A DNA stretch of 64,000 nt from Stenogyne calaminthoides. Lineage: Eukaryota; Streptophyta; Magnoliopsida; Lamiales; Lamiaceae. Positions 48,603-58,250 of the stretch are shown here, one piece after another. Position 1 is the stretch's first letter. Each line of letters starts with the position of its first letter. Below the pieces are notes generated by a model. That model was not told the DNA's origin, ran no database searches, and was given only the letters and a program-made list of their open reading frames with translations. A program made the position numbers and the translations under genes. Location: positions 434,001 through 498,000 of the forward strand of contig JBBCBC010000032.1 of assembly GCA_037126765.1 (NCBI GenBank), in the 5' to 3' direction.

Positions 48603-48766
48603 ATGGGCTCCTCAATTGAGTGGGAGACTCAGGTTCGATTTCCTTTGGGAACGAATTGGAGTATGGGAGTTATAAGGTGGCTTGGTGAATTTGTAGAGTA
48701 TTTTGGTGCTTGGTGTACTAACTACTAACATCTAACAACTAACTTTGTCCGACTAAAAAAAAAAAA
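48603..48766 (+). mobile_element. tRNA-derived SINE
   Basis: A 164-bp unit starts ATGGGCTCC, has a B box-like GGTTCGATTTC near 48632, ends in an A tract and is flanked by the 8-bp duplication ACTATAAA (48595-48602 and 48767-48774). Length, internal promoter box, poly-A and duplication together define a SINE. The A box is weak. Confidence 0.85.
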
Positions 48767-48774
48767 ACTATAAA

Positions 48775-50060
48775 TTGATAGTCGTAAACTAATTGTATAG
48801 TAAAACTATTTACGTGAGACCAACTTCATAAATTATTGTTCAATATTCGCTCTATCAACAGCATTTCTTCTTCTTTTTTTTTCAGTAAAAATAAAGAGCA
48901 TTTCTTTTTTTAATTCACTAAAACGCTCATATTTAACACATTTACCTAGGAAATTTCAATGAAATGCATACGAGTTTAATTAGAGCTAAAAAATTGAGTA
49001 ACTTAATATCTTTACAATTCTATTATTTTTTGCGATAATGATAAATAAAAGTTTGTATTTTTTTTTAACGGTAGATTTATATCTTCTCAAATCAATTTTT
49101 CACACACATACAATTATACGTCGTAGTCTCAGAGCTAAAAGCAAAATAAAATTGAAAATTGTGTGTCTCGATTTGAATGGAAGATCTTGCAAGTATACAA
49201 CAAATATTGTACAATTTTTTTTTTTTACGAAATTTGTAATTTAGAGTATATATATATATTTTAAATCTAAATTTATGGATTCATTTTTTTTTTTTTTAGA
49301 CAAAAACTCATATAAGACGGTCTCATGCATGAGACGCAGTACAACTTAACACAAATCACACTAACATCTCCCAAAATATTAAAACGTCAATGCTCAACTT
49401 ATGTCATGTCTCACCGTGAGACGGTCTCATGCAAATGTGCCTTTTTTTTTTTTTTTTGAGACTCCTAGAATGTGAAGAGCTTAGAGAGGTCTCGCCTCTC
49501 TGTTTTGGCGACCCTTTTGGTATCTACGACTATAACTGTTTAATTGAGTACCCTTGGTACTTCTTAATAAATTCTTTTCCGTTTAAAAAAAATATTATTT
49601 TTAATAGAGTTATCAAGTAAAATAATGTATAAAATCGTATTTTGTATATTTAAATTATATTTTTCTTTTTAATATTTTATAAATTACAAATTATTTACAC
49701 ATAAAAACATTAAATAATAAAAATATATTAAAATATTACTGATTATTTTACAAAAAAAAATTCTTTTAGAATTTGCGGGGCTAAAACTAGTTCGTAAATA
49801 TATTCGTGTGCATATATCCTTATTCTTGTGGGATCCATATTAGTAAATTAATTAAATAACCATCCTTCATGGCGAAACTACTATGGGGCCAATGCCCCCT
49901 CTGTCCTCTTTGAAACTTTAGCATGTATTTAAATGTATACATAAATTATTAATTTATTTTGTGGCTAAGTCGTATGAGAGTGACATTAAAAGGCAAATGT
50001 GTTAGTGTTTAAGTCTCAAGCACTGCATTTTTTTTATTTAAACTTTAAAGTGTGTTTTTT
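48775..50060. other. spacer with palindrome and T-tracts, no gene seen
   Basis: GTCTCATGCATGAGAC (49320-49335) is a perfect 16-bp palindrome. GACGGTCTCATGCA recurs near 49423. Both copies lie between two long T tracts (~49284-49297, ~49441-49457). 49458-49590 ends with AATAAATTC and an A run and may be another retroelement 3' end. Confidence 0.45.
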
Positions 50061-50064
50061 GTAT

Positions 50065-50496
50065 GTGCACCGTGCACTCATAGTGTAGTTTAGAAACGTG
50101 CGACTTGTTATACTGAAAAATGTACTCCCTCCGTCCCAAGCTCGTTTTCCTGTTTACTATTTGCACATGTTTTTGTGAGCGATTTTTGTATTAGTAACTG
50201 AAATGATAAATTAATTTTAAAGGAAAGGGTATGATAGATAAGAGGCTCATCTATCATACCCCTTCTTACCATGTCAGCTAATTATTTCATTTACTAATAC
50301 AAAAATCGCTCACAAGAGAAAGAGTATGATGGTAAACAGGAAAACAAGTTTGTGACAGAGGTAGTAATTTATTTACGTTGATTCATGCGACTATTAATAT
50401 GAAAAAATAATTACACGGTTCAGTGTAAATAAGTTGCACTTTTCTGTATAACAAATCGCACAATTCTAAAATATGCACTATGAGTGCACGGTGCAC
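50065..50496. mobile_element. foldback MITE hosting a Stowaway MITE
   Basis: GTGCACCGTGCACTCATAGTG at the left (50065-50085) has its exact reverse complement at the right (50476-50496). The arms continue imperfectly inward (left ~50086-50115, right ~50435-50475, around TTGTTATAC / GTATAACAA). I cannot fix the target duplication. Confidence 0.75.
50123..50366. mobile_element. Stowaway-type MITE (Tc1/mariner)
   Basis: Begins TACTCCCTCCGTCCC, the signature of plant Stowaway elements, and ends with the inverted, slightly mutated GACAGAGGTAGTA. A TA lies at both ends. Arms extend inward (TTTTCCTGTTTAC / GTAAACAGGAAAA). Non-coding, 244 bp. Confidence 0.92.
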
Positions 50497-50706
50497 CTGA
50501 ATGTATATGACCCCTTAACCCCCTCAATGAATTTCCTAGCTCCCACAATGGTTGGAGATACTCTTATCTCCTTACTCCAAAAAAATAAAACTTCTATAAC
50601 CCCACGTATTCAACATTCCACTCAAAGTCACGTAGAACAACAAACCTCAACTAATTAAATAACCACACGTTCAGTTTGTGCTCCTTCACAATTATCAAAC
50701 ATCTTT

Positions 50707-50739
50707 ATGCAGCAGCAGCAGCAGCAGCAGAATAATTAG
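50707..50739 (+). CDS. poly-glutamine uORF upstream of PRISE gene
   Basis: ATG, seven CAG codons, two AAT and TAG, ending four bases before the main ATG at 50744. It is a microsatellite-based 10-residue frame in the probable 5' leader. If the leader includes it, scanning ribosomes would meet this start first. Translation is inference. Confidence 0.5.
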   Translation: MQQQQQQQNN

Positions 50740-50743
50740 GATA

Positions 50744-52592
50744 ATGAGCCGCTGGTGGAAAGGCGCCCTTGGATCTGCCCTGGTACAGTATCTCTCTCTC
50801 CCTCCTTCCCTATCAATCCACGAACCCAATTTTAACTTAATTTTGACTTTTAGCAACTTATTTAATTTTAATGAATCAATCAATCAAATCTTGATTTAAA
50901 TTGATTCGAAGTAAACTCATATATGAGTTATATATAATACATTTATGACGAAATTGAATAAATCAAATGGTTGGAGCATCACTACGAGTTTAATGCAATT
51001 TTGATCTCATGAAATATGGACATTCACAATTTTGATTTCAATACTCATTATTTTAATCCCAAATCCATTTATATTTACACTTTTGGTCCCATAGCTGCAT
51101 CTTTTGAGACCAAAAGTGTAATAGGAAACAAAAAGTGTAAAAGAATTTGGATTTGAGACCGAGTAAATTGCATTTTTTGTCCCATTAGAATATTTTCAAA
51201 GTACTTTTGGTCCCACTGTTTCAAAGTGGTCCTTTTTTGTGCACTTTTGTTCCCAAACCTTTAATTGCACATCACAAAAACCCATACCAAGTTAATCTAA
51301 CAACTTCACCTCTCAAAATCCACCTATATATGTTTAAAGTTTGTTGGGCACTTTTGATTTTGAAAGATTTGAGTAAGATTTTTATAAAATTTGCTAGATA
51401 TTTGATGTGCATCGATTCCTAAGGATCAAGGTGGGGATAAGGATTTTTAGTGTTTTTTTGTCGAAGCCCGCTATTTTGGTGGGAACACACGCACTTACAT
51501 CTATTAAAAGCTAAAGGAATATTAGTTTGGGACCTAAAGTATTTGAATTGTGACAATTTTGATATGAGAATATCTCAAAAGGACCAAAAGTGCAATTTTC
51601 CCAATGAGTATTGAGACCAAAATTGTGAGTGTATGTGTCTCATGGAACCAAAAGTGCATTAAACTCGCACCACTACTTATGCCTTGAGGTCATGGGTATG
51701 AGTTCGAGCCACCATTTGCCCGATAAAAAATATTTGTATTTTTAGTTGAATAGTGGCATGATCCAAATCCCTAATCAAGTAATTATTTATGTAAATTCAG
51801 AATAAACCAGAAGAAAACCAAGTCCCCAATAATGTAGCTCTAATAGTGGGGCGTGACAGGCATAGTCGGCAACACCCTGTCCGAAATCCTCCCCATGTCA
51901 GACACCCCCGGTGGCCCCTGGAAGGTCTACGGCGTCGCCCCCGCCCCTCCTGGGCCGGCACCGGCGACAACCCCATCCAATACATCCAATGCGACGTCAC
52001 CGACCCCCAACAAACCCAATCCAAAATCTCCCCCCTCACAGACGTCACCCACATTTTCTACGTCACGTGGGCCAATCGCCCCACCGAATCCGACTGCTGC
52101 CACGTCAACGCCGCCATGCTCCGTAACGTCCTCCACGCCGTTATCCCCAATTCCCCCAATTTCTCCCACATCTGCATCCTGACGGGCAACAAGCACTACA
52201 TCGGGCCCTTTGAATTGTTCGGCAAAATCAAACCGCGCGACACGCCGTTCGTCGAGGATGCTCCCCGTCTGGACGCCGTCAATTTCTATTACACGCTCGA
52301 GGACATCGCCGTCGAGGCCACCGCCGTTGCAAAACCGGGCCTGACGTGTCGGTCCACCGGGCCGCGGCAATATTCGGGTTCTCCCCGTACAGCATGGTGA
52401 ACATACTCGGCTCGTTATGCGTGTACGCCGCGATATACAAACACGAAATGGTGCCGTTTAAGTTCCCGGGGAGTAAGGCCATGTGGGACTGCTACAGCGT
52501 CGTATCCTCCGCGGACCTGATCGCGGAGCAGTTGATCTGGTGCTGCGTGCACCCGAACGGGAGGAACGAGGCTTTTAATTGCAGTAACGGTA
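50744..52592 (+). pseudogene. progesterone 5-beta-reductase / iridoid synthase-like (PRISE), 3' truncated
   Basis: Exon 1 is 50744-50782 (MSRWWKGALGSAL), then a GT-AG intron (50783-51800), and exon 2 runs from 51801 in phase. Exon 2 encodes the nucleotide-binding start VALIVG and TGIVGNTLSEILP, then VTHIFYVTWANR, TGNKHYIGPFELFGK (catalytic Lys) and NFYYTLEDI (catalytic Tyr), then FGFSPYSMVNILGSLCVYAA and EAFNCSNG. These NADPH-dependent short-chain dehydrogenases reduce steroid-like enones or 8-oxogeranial, usually in the cytosol; the substrate cannot be told here. A short first exon is usual for the family. Frame breaks at about 51850, 51937 and 52345 lie in or by G/C runs. At 52592 the gene is cut by a Copia LTR, losing roughly the last quarter. 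Coding DNA is far more GC-rich than its surroundings. Confidence 0.93.
50976..51680. mobile_element. foldback element inside PRISE intron 1
   Basis: Left arm (ACGAGTTTAATGCAATTTTG near 50992, CACAATTTTGATTTCAATAC near 51026) mirrors the right arm (AATGAGTATTGAGACCAAAA near 51603, GTGCATTAAACTCGCACCAC near 51653). Internal ACTTTTGGTCCC motifs repeat in both orientations. Ends and target duplication are not clear. It occupies most of the 1,018-bp intron. Confidence 0.7.
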
Positions 52593-52844
52593 TGAAGGAA
52601 TCAAAGATGAATCAACATTCTATAAACATGAATCAACATTCTACAAGAGAATCTTGGAGAAGGGGAAAATACAAATTGGGGAAGATTGAAGAATGAATGA
52701 ATTAGTTAAACTTATTCTATCTAACGACTATATTAATAGAGGCTAAGATCTCTAACTGCCAACTAATACTATTCAGTACTATGACTAATACTGAAGATTG
52801 ACCAATCTTTATTTTGTTGACTAGATATTGGACTCTCCTTTATA
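52593..52844 (-). repeat. 3' LTR of the Copia element in PRISE
   Basis: On + it starts TGAAGGAATC at 52593; the inner end is placed next to the polypurine tract (CCTCCCCTC on +, 52845-52853). The inner end is approximate because a clear TG is not seen. Confidence 0.65.
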
Positions 52845-54470
52845 CCTCCCCTCAAAATGGGAGTGAATGTTTATGATCCCCATTTTGGTCTTGAAGCTTG
52901 AAAAAAGACTTGGTCCCAATGGCTTTGTCATCATGTCAGCAAAATTTTCTTCACTTCGTATTTGAATGACTTTGATAACACCTTGCTTGATCTTTTCTCT
53001 TGTGAAGTGGTAGTCTATTGATATGTGTTTTGTCTTCTCATGGAGCACAGGGTTGTGTGCTATGCAGTAGGCTGATCTACTATCAGTGTAAAGGGTTGCA
53101 GGGGTTGAATGCTCTATCTTCAAGTCCTTTAGGATGTAAAGAATCCATTGAACTTCACTTGTTGAATAAGCCATGGCTCTATACTCTGCTTCTGCTGAAA
53201 ACCTACCCACTGTGGACTGTTTCTTTGATTTCCATGAAATGAGTGAGTTCCCCAGGTAGACAGCATAGCCACTTATGCTCCTTCTTGTTGTTTCACATCT
53301 GGCCCAATTTGAGTCAGTGAATGCTTGAAGCTTGAAACTGCAATCTGCTGGATAAAAAAGTCCTTGACCTGGATTACTTTTGATGTATCTTAACAACCTG
53401 TGTACTGCAGATAGATGAGCCTCTGTAGCCTTGCTCATAAATTGGGTTAGTGTCTGAATAGGATATGAAAGATCAGGTCTAGTAATAGTGAGATATAGAA
53501 GTTTACCTACCAACCTCCTGTAAGCAGATGGATCTTGTAATAAAGGAGAGTTTGTATTTTGAGTAAAACTTTGTTTTGAATCCATTGGTGTATCACATGG
53601 TCTACTTCCAAGATAACCACAATCATTTATTAAATCTAATGCATACTTTCTTTGACATAGTTGAAGTCCTTTTGAATTTTTAGCAACTTCAATCCCAAGC
53701 ATATATTTCAGATCACCTAGATCTTTAATAGTGAATTTCTTATGAAGGAAAGATTTAACCTTCATAATCTCATCAAGACAATTACCAGAAAGTATTATGT
53801 CATCCACATAACAAACAAGAACAGTAAAATCATCATTTAAGTCTTTGATGAACATGGAAGTATCAGCTTGTGACTGAGAGTAACCAAACTCAATAAGAGA
53901 ATCTGATAGCTTGTGAAACCATTGTCTTGATGCTTGTTTTAGACCATAGAGGCTCTTATTGAGTTTACATACTCTCTTGTCATCATTAGAGCAATAACCA
54001 GGTGGAGGAAGCATATACACATTCTCAAGTAAATCACCATGAAGAAATGCATTATTAACATCTAACTGATGTATGAACCACTTCTTAGCAATGGCAACAA
54101 CCAATAATATTCTGACAGTAGTGATTTTTGCAACAGGAGAAAAAGTATCAAAGTAATCTATACCTTCTTCTTGTGTATAGCCTTTTGCTACAAGCCTTGC
54201 TTTGTACCTTTCAATGGTACCATCAGCTTTGTATTTGACCTTAAAGACCCATTTACAGCCTATACAATGTTTATCTTTAGGCAAATCAACCTTGTAATTC
54301 AAGCTGCATAGTTTGTACCCAATTAGGATCAGTACTAGCTTGCTTTTAAGTTTTTGGCTCTTGAATTTGTGATATAGCAGCAATGAAATGCTTATGAGTA
54401 TTAGATAGCATAGATGTTGACCAATAATCAGAAATGGGATAGAGACAACACCTATTTGTAGCACTAACAA
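52821..54470 (-). CDS. Copia reverse transcriptase and RNase H
   Basis: A 549-codon open frame. RT shows CKWVFKVKYKADGTIERYKA, QLDVNNAFLHGDL, LYGLKQASRQW and the catalytic CYVDDIILSG. RNase H shows FTDSNWARCETTRRSISGYA, FSAEAEYRAMA, YTDSRSAYCIAHNPV and the closing FADMMTKPLG, with acidic residues kept. The frame is open to its stop without damage. Being separated from integrase by stops in 54470-54830, it is not a full polyprotein. The style resembles the Ale/Retrofit group; that assignment is tentative. Confidence 0.93.
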   Translation of the reverse strand: MLVLQIGVVSIPFLIIGQHLCYLILISISLLLYHKFKSQKLKSKLVLILIGYKLCSLNYKVDLPKDKHCIGCKWVFKVKYKADGTIERYKARLVAKGYTQEEGIDYFDTFSPVAKITTVRILLVVAIAKKWFIHQLDVNNAFLHGDLLENVYMLPPPGYCSNDDKRVCKLNKSLYGLKQASRQWFHKLSDSLIEFGYSQSQADTSMFIKDLNDDFTVLVCYVDDIILSGNCLDEIMKVKSFLHKKFTIKDLGDLKYMLGIEVAKNSKGLQLCQRKYALDLINDCGYLGSRPCDTPMDSKQSFTQNTNSPLLQDPSAYRRLVGKLLYLTITRPDLSYPIQTLTQFMSKATEAHLSAVHRLLRYIKSNPGQGLFYPADCSFKLQAFTDSNWARCETTRRSISGYAVYLGNSLISWKSKKQSTVGRFSAEAEYRAMAYSTSEVQWILYILKDLKIEHSTPATLYTDSRSAYCIAHNPVLHEKTKHISIDYHFTREKIKQGVIKVIQIRSEENFADMMTKPLGPSLFSSFKTKMGIINIHSHFEGRYKGESNI

Positions 54471-54829
54471 GATTCACATCATGATTCATAGGAGAACTAT
54501 CATCTATAGTGTTACGAGTATTGAGAGAGGGAAGAGATGTTTCATACACTTGTAAGTATGCTGGAGGATGTCTTGGTCTGCTTGATCTCCTCTGAAGTGT
54601 GTCATTGTGAATGGCTGGCTGTATTGCAACTTCAGATGACCTAGCATGTACAGTATCAGTGGTTCCAGTCCGTGTATTATTAGCACTAATGGTTTCTTCA
54701 GAAACTTCAGAAGTATGATCTGTTATCTCATCTACCAGATCTTGATGTATTATGTCAGTATGAACAGGTAATGTAAATGAACTTTCAACATAATCAGAAA
54801 TGTCAGAAGAAGATTGTTCAATGAAAAGC
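54471..54829 (-). pseudogene. Copia integrase-RT linker, frame-broken
   Basis: Ser/Thr-rich sequence typical of the integrase-RT linker, with short frames and stops. Confidence 0.6.
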
Positions 54830-55906
54830 TTATCTAAAATATGTCATTCCCAACAGTATCAGAAAAGGGAAAATATCTTCATAAAATTTAACATTTCTTG
54901 ATACAAATATTCTACCTGTTGTGATCTCCAGTAGCTTATAACCTTTTGTACCAAAAGGGTATCCAAGTAATACACATTTGGAAGCTCTAGGATGGAACTT
55001 ATGTCTGTGAGCAGCTAATCTATTTGCAAAACACAAGCAACCAAATACTCTCATATGATCATAATCAGGTAGTTTCTGAAATAGGATTTCAAAAGGACTT
55101 TTATTCCCAAGAATCTGAGTTGGAACCCTATTGATCAAATGAGCAGCAGTAAGAATGCACTCATTCCAGAATTTCAAAGGTAGACAAGATTGGAAAAATA
55201 AAGCTCTTGCTACTTGTAACAAATGTTGATGTTTCCTCTCAGCAATTCCATTTTGCTGAGGGGTTTCAACACAACTTGTTTGATAAATAATACCATGAGT
55301 TTGATAAAAAAAATCATGCAATAAAAATTCAGTGCCATTGTCACTTCTCAAAATTTGAATCTTTTTGTTAAACTGAGTTAAAACCATTTTGTAAAATCTA
55401 TTGAGTGCAACACTGACATCAGACTTGTCTTTCAACATATAAACCCAAGTGCATCTGCTACAATCATCAACAATAGTAAGAAAATATATGTGGCCAGTGT
55501 GTGAAATGGTGGAAAAAGGTCCCCAAACATCACAATGTATTAAAACAAAAGGAGATTCAGTGACAGAAGTACTACTAGTGAATGGCAATCTCTTTTGTTT
55601 AGCAAGATGACAAACATCACAAGGCAAACCACAATTCTTGCCTTTGACATTCAGGGTTTTTATTTGAGCAATACATTTTTCAGAAGCATGCCCTAGTCTA
55701 GAATGCCACAAAGTAAAGACATCTTTATGCTGAACATAGTTTACAAAAGAAGGATTATTATCAGAAAAATTCAAATGATAGAGGCCACCTTGCTGATCAA
55801 CAGTACCAATCACAATCTTGGTGAGATTATCCTGCAAAATGCAGTGTGTAGACAAAAAAGTAACAACACATGAAGAATGTTTTGTAAGATGAGAAACAGA
55901 CAACAA
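54830..55906 (-). CDS. Copia pre-integrase domain and integrase
   Basis: 358-codon open frame. LWHSRLGHASEKC and CDVCHLAKQKR form the HHCC zinc domain. The core carries HCDVWGPF (Asp), RSDNGTEF (Asp) and TPQQNGIAERKH (Glu), a complete DDE triad. FLTIVDDCSRCTWVYMLKDK and VFGCLCFANRL are conserved flanks. The upstream protease is missing beyond 55952. The visible part could fold as an active integrase, but without gag and protease it cannot serve a complete element. Confidence 0.93.
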   Translation of the reverse strand: MLSVSHLTKHSSCVVTFLSTHCILQDNLTKIVIGTVDQQGGLYHLNFSDNNPSFVNYVQHKDVFTLWHSRLGHASEKCIAQIKTLNVKGKNCGLPCDVCHLAKQKRLPFTSSTSVTESPFVLIHCDVWGPFSTISHTGHIYFLTIVDDCSRCTWVYMLKDKSDVSVALNRFYKMVLTQFNKKIQILRSDNGTEFLLHDFFYQTHGIIYQTSCVETPQQNGIAERKHQHLLQVARALFFQSCLPLKFWNECILTAAHLINRVPTQILGNKSPFEILFQKLPDYDHMRVFGCLCFANRLAAHRHKFHPRASKCVLLGYPFGTKGYKLLEITTGRIFVSRNVKFYEDIFPFLILLGMTYFR

Positions 55907-55952
55907 GTTGAAGTTGAAATCAGGAACAAATAAGACATTATATAAAACAAGT

Positions 55953-56381
55953 TGTTGGGAAATGAATTTAATAAAGAGGATTTTGAATAGATCCCAAAAC
56001 CCCTGAGTATGACATGTTCAGGATAATCTTGATAGTTGAGCCAGGATTCAGTTTTAGAGTGTTCAGGATGTTATCTGCACAATGTATAGTCAACAGATAT
56101 AGATCAGGATAGATTCTGAAGATTTTGAAGACTCAGTAAGTTTCTGAAGAAACTGAAGTTTCAGCATGAAACTGAAGTTTCTGAAGACTCAGTATGAGAC
56201 TGAGAATCTGAAGACTAAGTATGAAACTGAGAATCTGAAGACTCAGTATGAAACTGAGAATCTGAAGACTCAGAGTGAAACTGAGAATCAAGACTCAAGA
56301 TGAGCCGAGAATCAAGACTCAAAGATGAAGACTCAAGATATCAATCAAGATATCATCAAGACTCGTAAGACCGGTTATGAA
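55953..56381 (+). repeat. 5' fragment of a Sire LTR (same family as second Sire element)
   Basis: Starts TGTTGGGAAATG and follows LTR1 of 29192 closely for ~430 bases (GTATGACATGTTCA, CAGATATAGATCAG, repeats of GAAGACTCAGTATGAAACTGA). Cut at 56381 by the next element. It is preceded by CAAGT, the same five bases as at 29187. Confidence 0.88.
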
Positions 56382-58238
56382 TGTTGGGATTATACTGAAA
56401 AGTATGCCTTTTACTTTGTATAATCTAAAATCGAATTTCGGACTTATTTATTGAAATAAATTGTTTATCATCGATGCTTTAAATATGATTGAATGTTATA
56501 TATATTTCTTTGCATAACTGTTCAATAATTAAATGACGTGTTACATTTGTAGTTAATTTAGTGAAACCCGATCACAGAAGATTAAATTAACAGTCCCTTG
56601 TAACTAAAAGTACGCCATTCACGACCTAGATGGAAATGAACAACCATCGCGAAAGGTTGAGGTGTAAGGCTCGATTGGTTTGTCTTGACCAAGAGATTAC
56701 ACTAGTGCATGATCGATGTTGAATAGGACCTCTGAGGAGGATAAATTCTTTGAACCGAACAAGGAAGAATTAGACCTCAAATGGTTCGTTGTTTCTTAAC
56801 CTTCGTCCCTTAAATAGGATCACGTGGGATTGGTAACTATTGCTTTGACTTATCATGGGTAGTGAATCAGAGAGAGATTCAATACTTTTTATCTTGAGCA
56901 ATATTATTGGTCACATGTGATTGCTAAGATTTAATAAGAAGAATCGTGTGCAAGCACGCTTGTTTGATTTGCCCCCTTGGGAGGTTCATAAGTTTTATCA
57001 TACCAAATCTTGCAAGTGGAATTAGTTTCCCGGTATGGATAATAATGTTGAACCGTTCCTCAACCAAGGACAAAAGATATTAATTAACGGAAAGTTATTT
57101 GGTGGCTTGAATTAATTAATGGGCTAGATAATCTTAAACACGGGAAATAATGGTAGGGAGCCATATTGATTGTAATATGGGTTAAGATGGATAGTGCAAT
57201 ATTAATTATGTAGTGGGATTAATTAATATTTATGGGCTTGAATTATATTGTGGCTCAATATTAGATATTCAAGATCCATTAGAAGGTCCAATCTTAATTC
57301 TCCTAAAGGCCCCCCCGAGTAGCCCAACATATAGTCCAATAACCGAAAAGGTGATTAAAATAAAATAAATATTGTTGCTTTATATTTCCTCTTATTTAAA
57401 AAAAATTATGGATAAAAAGAGGAGAAAGATTTTCTTTGAATTTTGTTATGGAATGAAGATATGTATTCTTGGAATACAAGATTGTCTCATTAAATTCAAG
57501 AAATCTCCCACTTGGTTATACATAATGAAATTTGAAATTTTGGAAATATAGTGGGCAAGAAAGATTTTCTTGATTTTCTTGAAAAGATATTATGGAAGAT
57601 ATGTATTTCTTGAAATACAAGAATATCTCATAAATTCAAGAAGATCCAAATCTTGGATTCTTGCACACTAATATTTTAAAAAATTCCATAAAATAGAGGA
57701 GGTGGATTTTTTGTGGAATATTTTAATTATGGGAAAGAGAATATATGGGATATATTCAAGATTTCTTGGTGACCAAGAAAAGTCTTATCCCGCATTGAAA
57801 AACAACACAAATTTCGTCCACCCTCCCTCCTATATATAGGGGATGATTAGTTCATTCCCATGTACAATTCCATGTCTTTGGAAATATTAGCAAATCCACA
57901 AGTTGGTGCAACAAAGTTTATTTTTTTTCCTTTTGTTAATTGTTCATGAAAGTATCCTTCCACCGGATTGTCGAGCAAGGGCTAAGGGAATACTTGGGAA
58001 GTCCTTTTGGTTAGTCCGTCCGACCAAAGCCCTTTGCCATCCCGAGAGGGAATGCGTTCACGTAAACCCGTAGATTCGCGTCGTAGGTTTTACGTGGCTT
58101 TTTATATGCATGATATGTTGTTGCGATTATTATTTGAATTAATATAGGATTAATTCATGCTAGTAATAATTAATGAATTAAATTTGTATTTAAATATTCA
58201 CCCCGAATAGATCATGGCAAATCATTCCCCGATAATAA
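56382..58238 (+). repeat. 5' LTR of last Copia element
   Basis: First ~330 bases match 63670-64000. TATATATAGG (57831-57840) is the TATA box. The end is placed just before a damaged primer site, GTATCGAGCC (58241-58250), and is approximate. Confidence 0.75.
57831..57840 (+). promoter_or_regulatory. TATA box of last Copia LTR
   Basis: TATATATAGG after a C-rich stretch, about 400 bases before the LTR end. Confidence 0.65.
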
Positions 58239-58240
58239 TC

Positions 58241-58250
58241 GTATCGAGCC
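58241..58250 (+). other. primer binding site, damaged
   Basis: GTATCGAGCC matches the initiator-Met primer site TGGTATCAGAGC except that the CAGAG part is shortened, as at 25690. Confidence 0.55.

Larger units (their letters stand above)
52593..55952 (-). mobile_element. Ty1/Copia element inserted in PRISE exon 2, 5' part missing
   Basis: On - the order is integrase (55906-54830), RT and RNase H (54470-52821), a polypurine tract GAGGGGAGG and a ~250-bp 3' LTR reaching 52593. The LTR meets the PRISE exon after GGTA. Protease, gag and the 5' LTR are missing because a Sire LTR inserted at 55953. Coding is much better kept than in the other elements, so the insertion is probably recent. Confidence 0.9.

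Noticed and set aside
50473..50658. 61-codon frame before the PRISE gene
   Set aside because: It overlaps a MITE arm, has no known motif and looks like chance.
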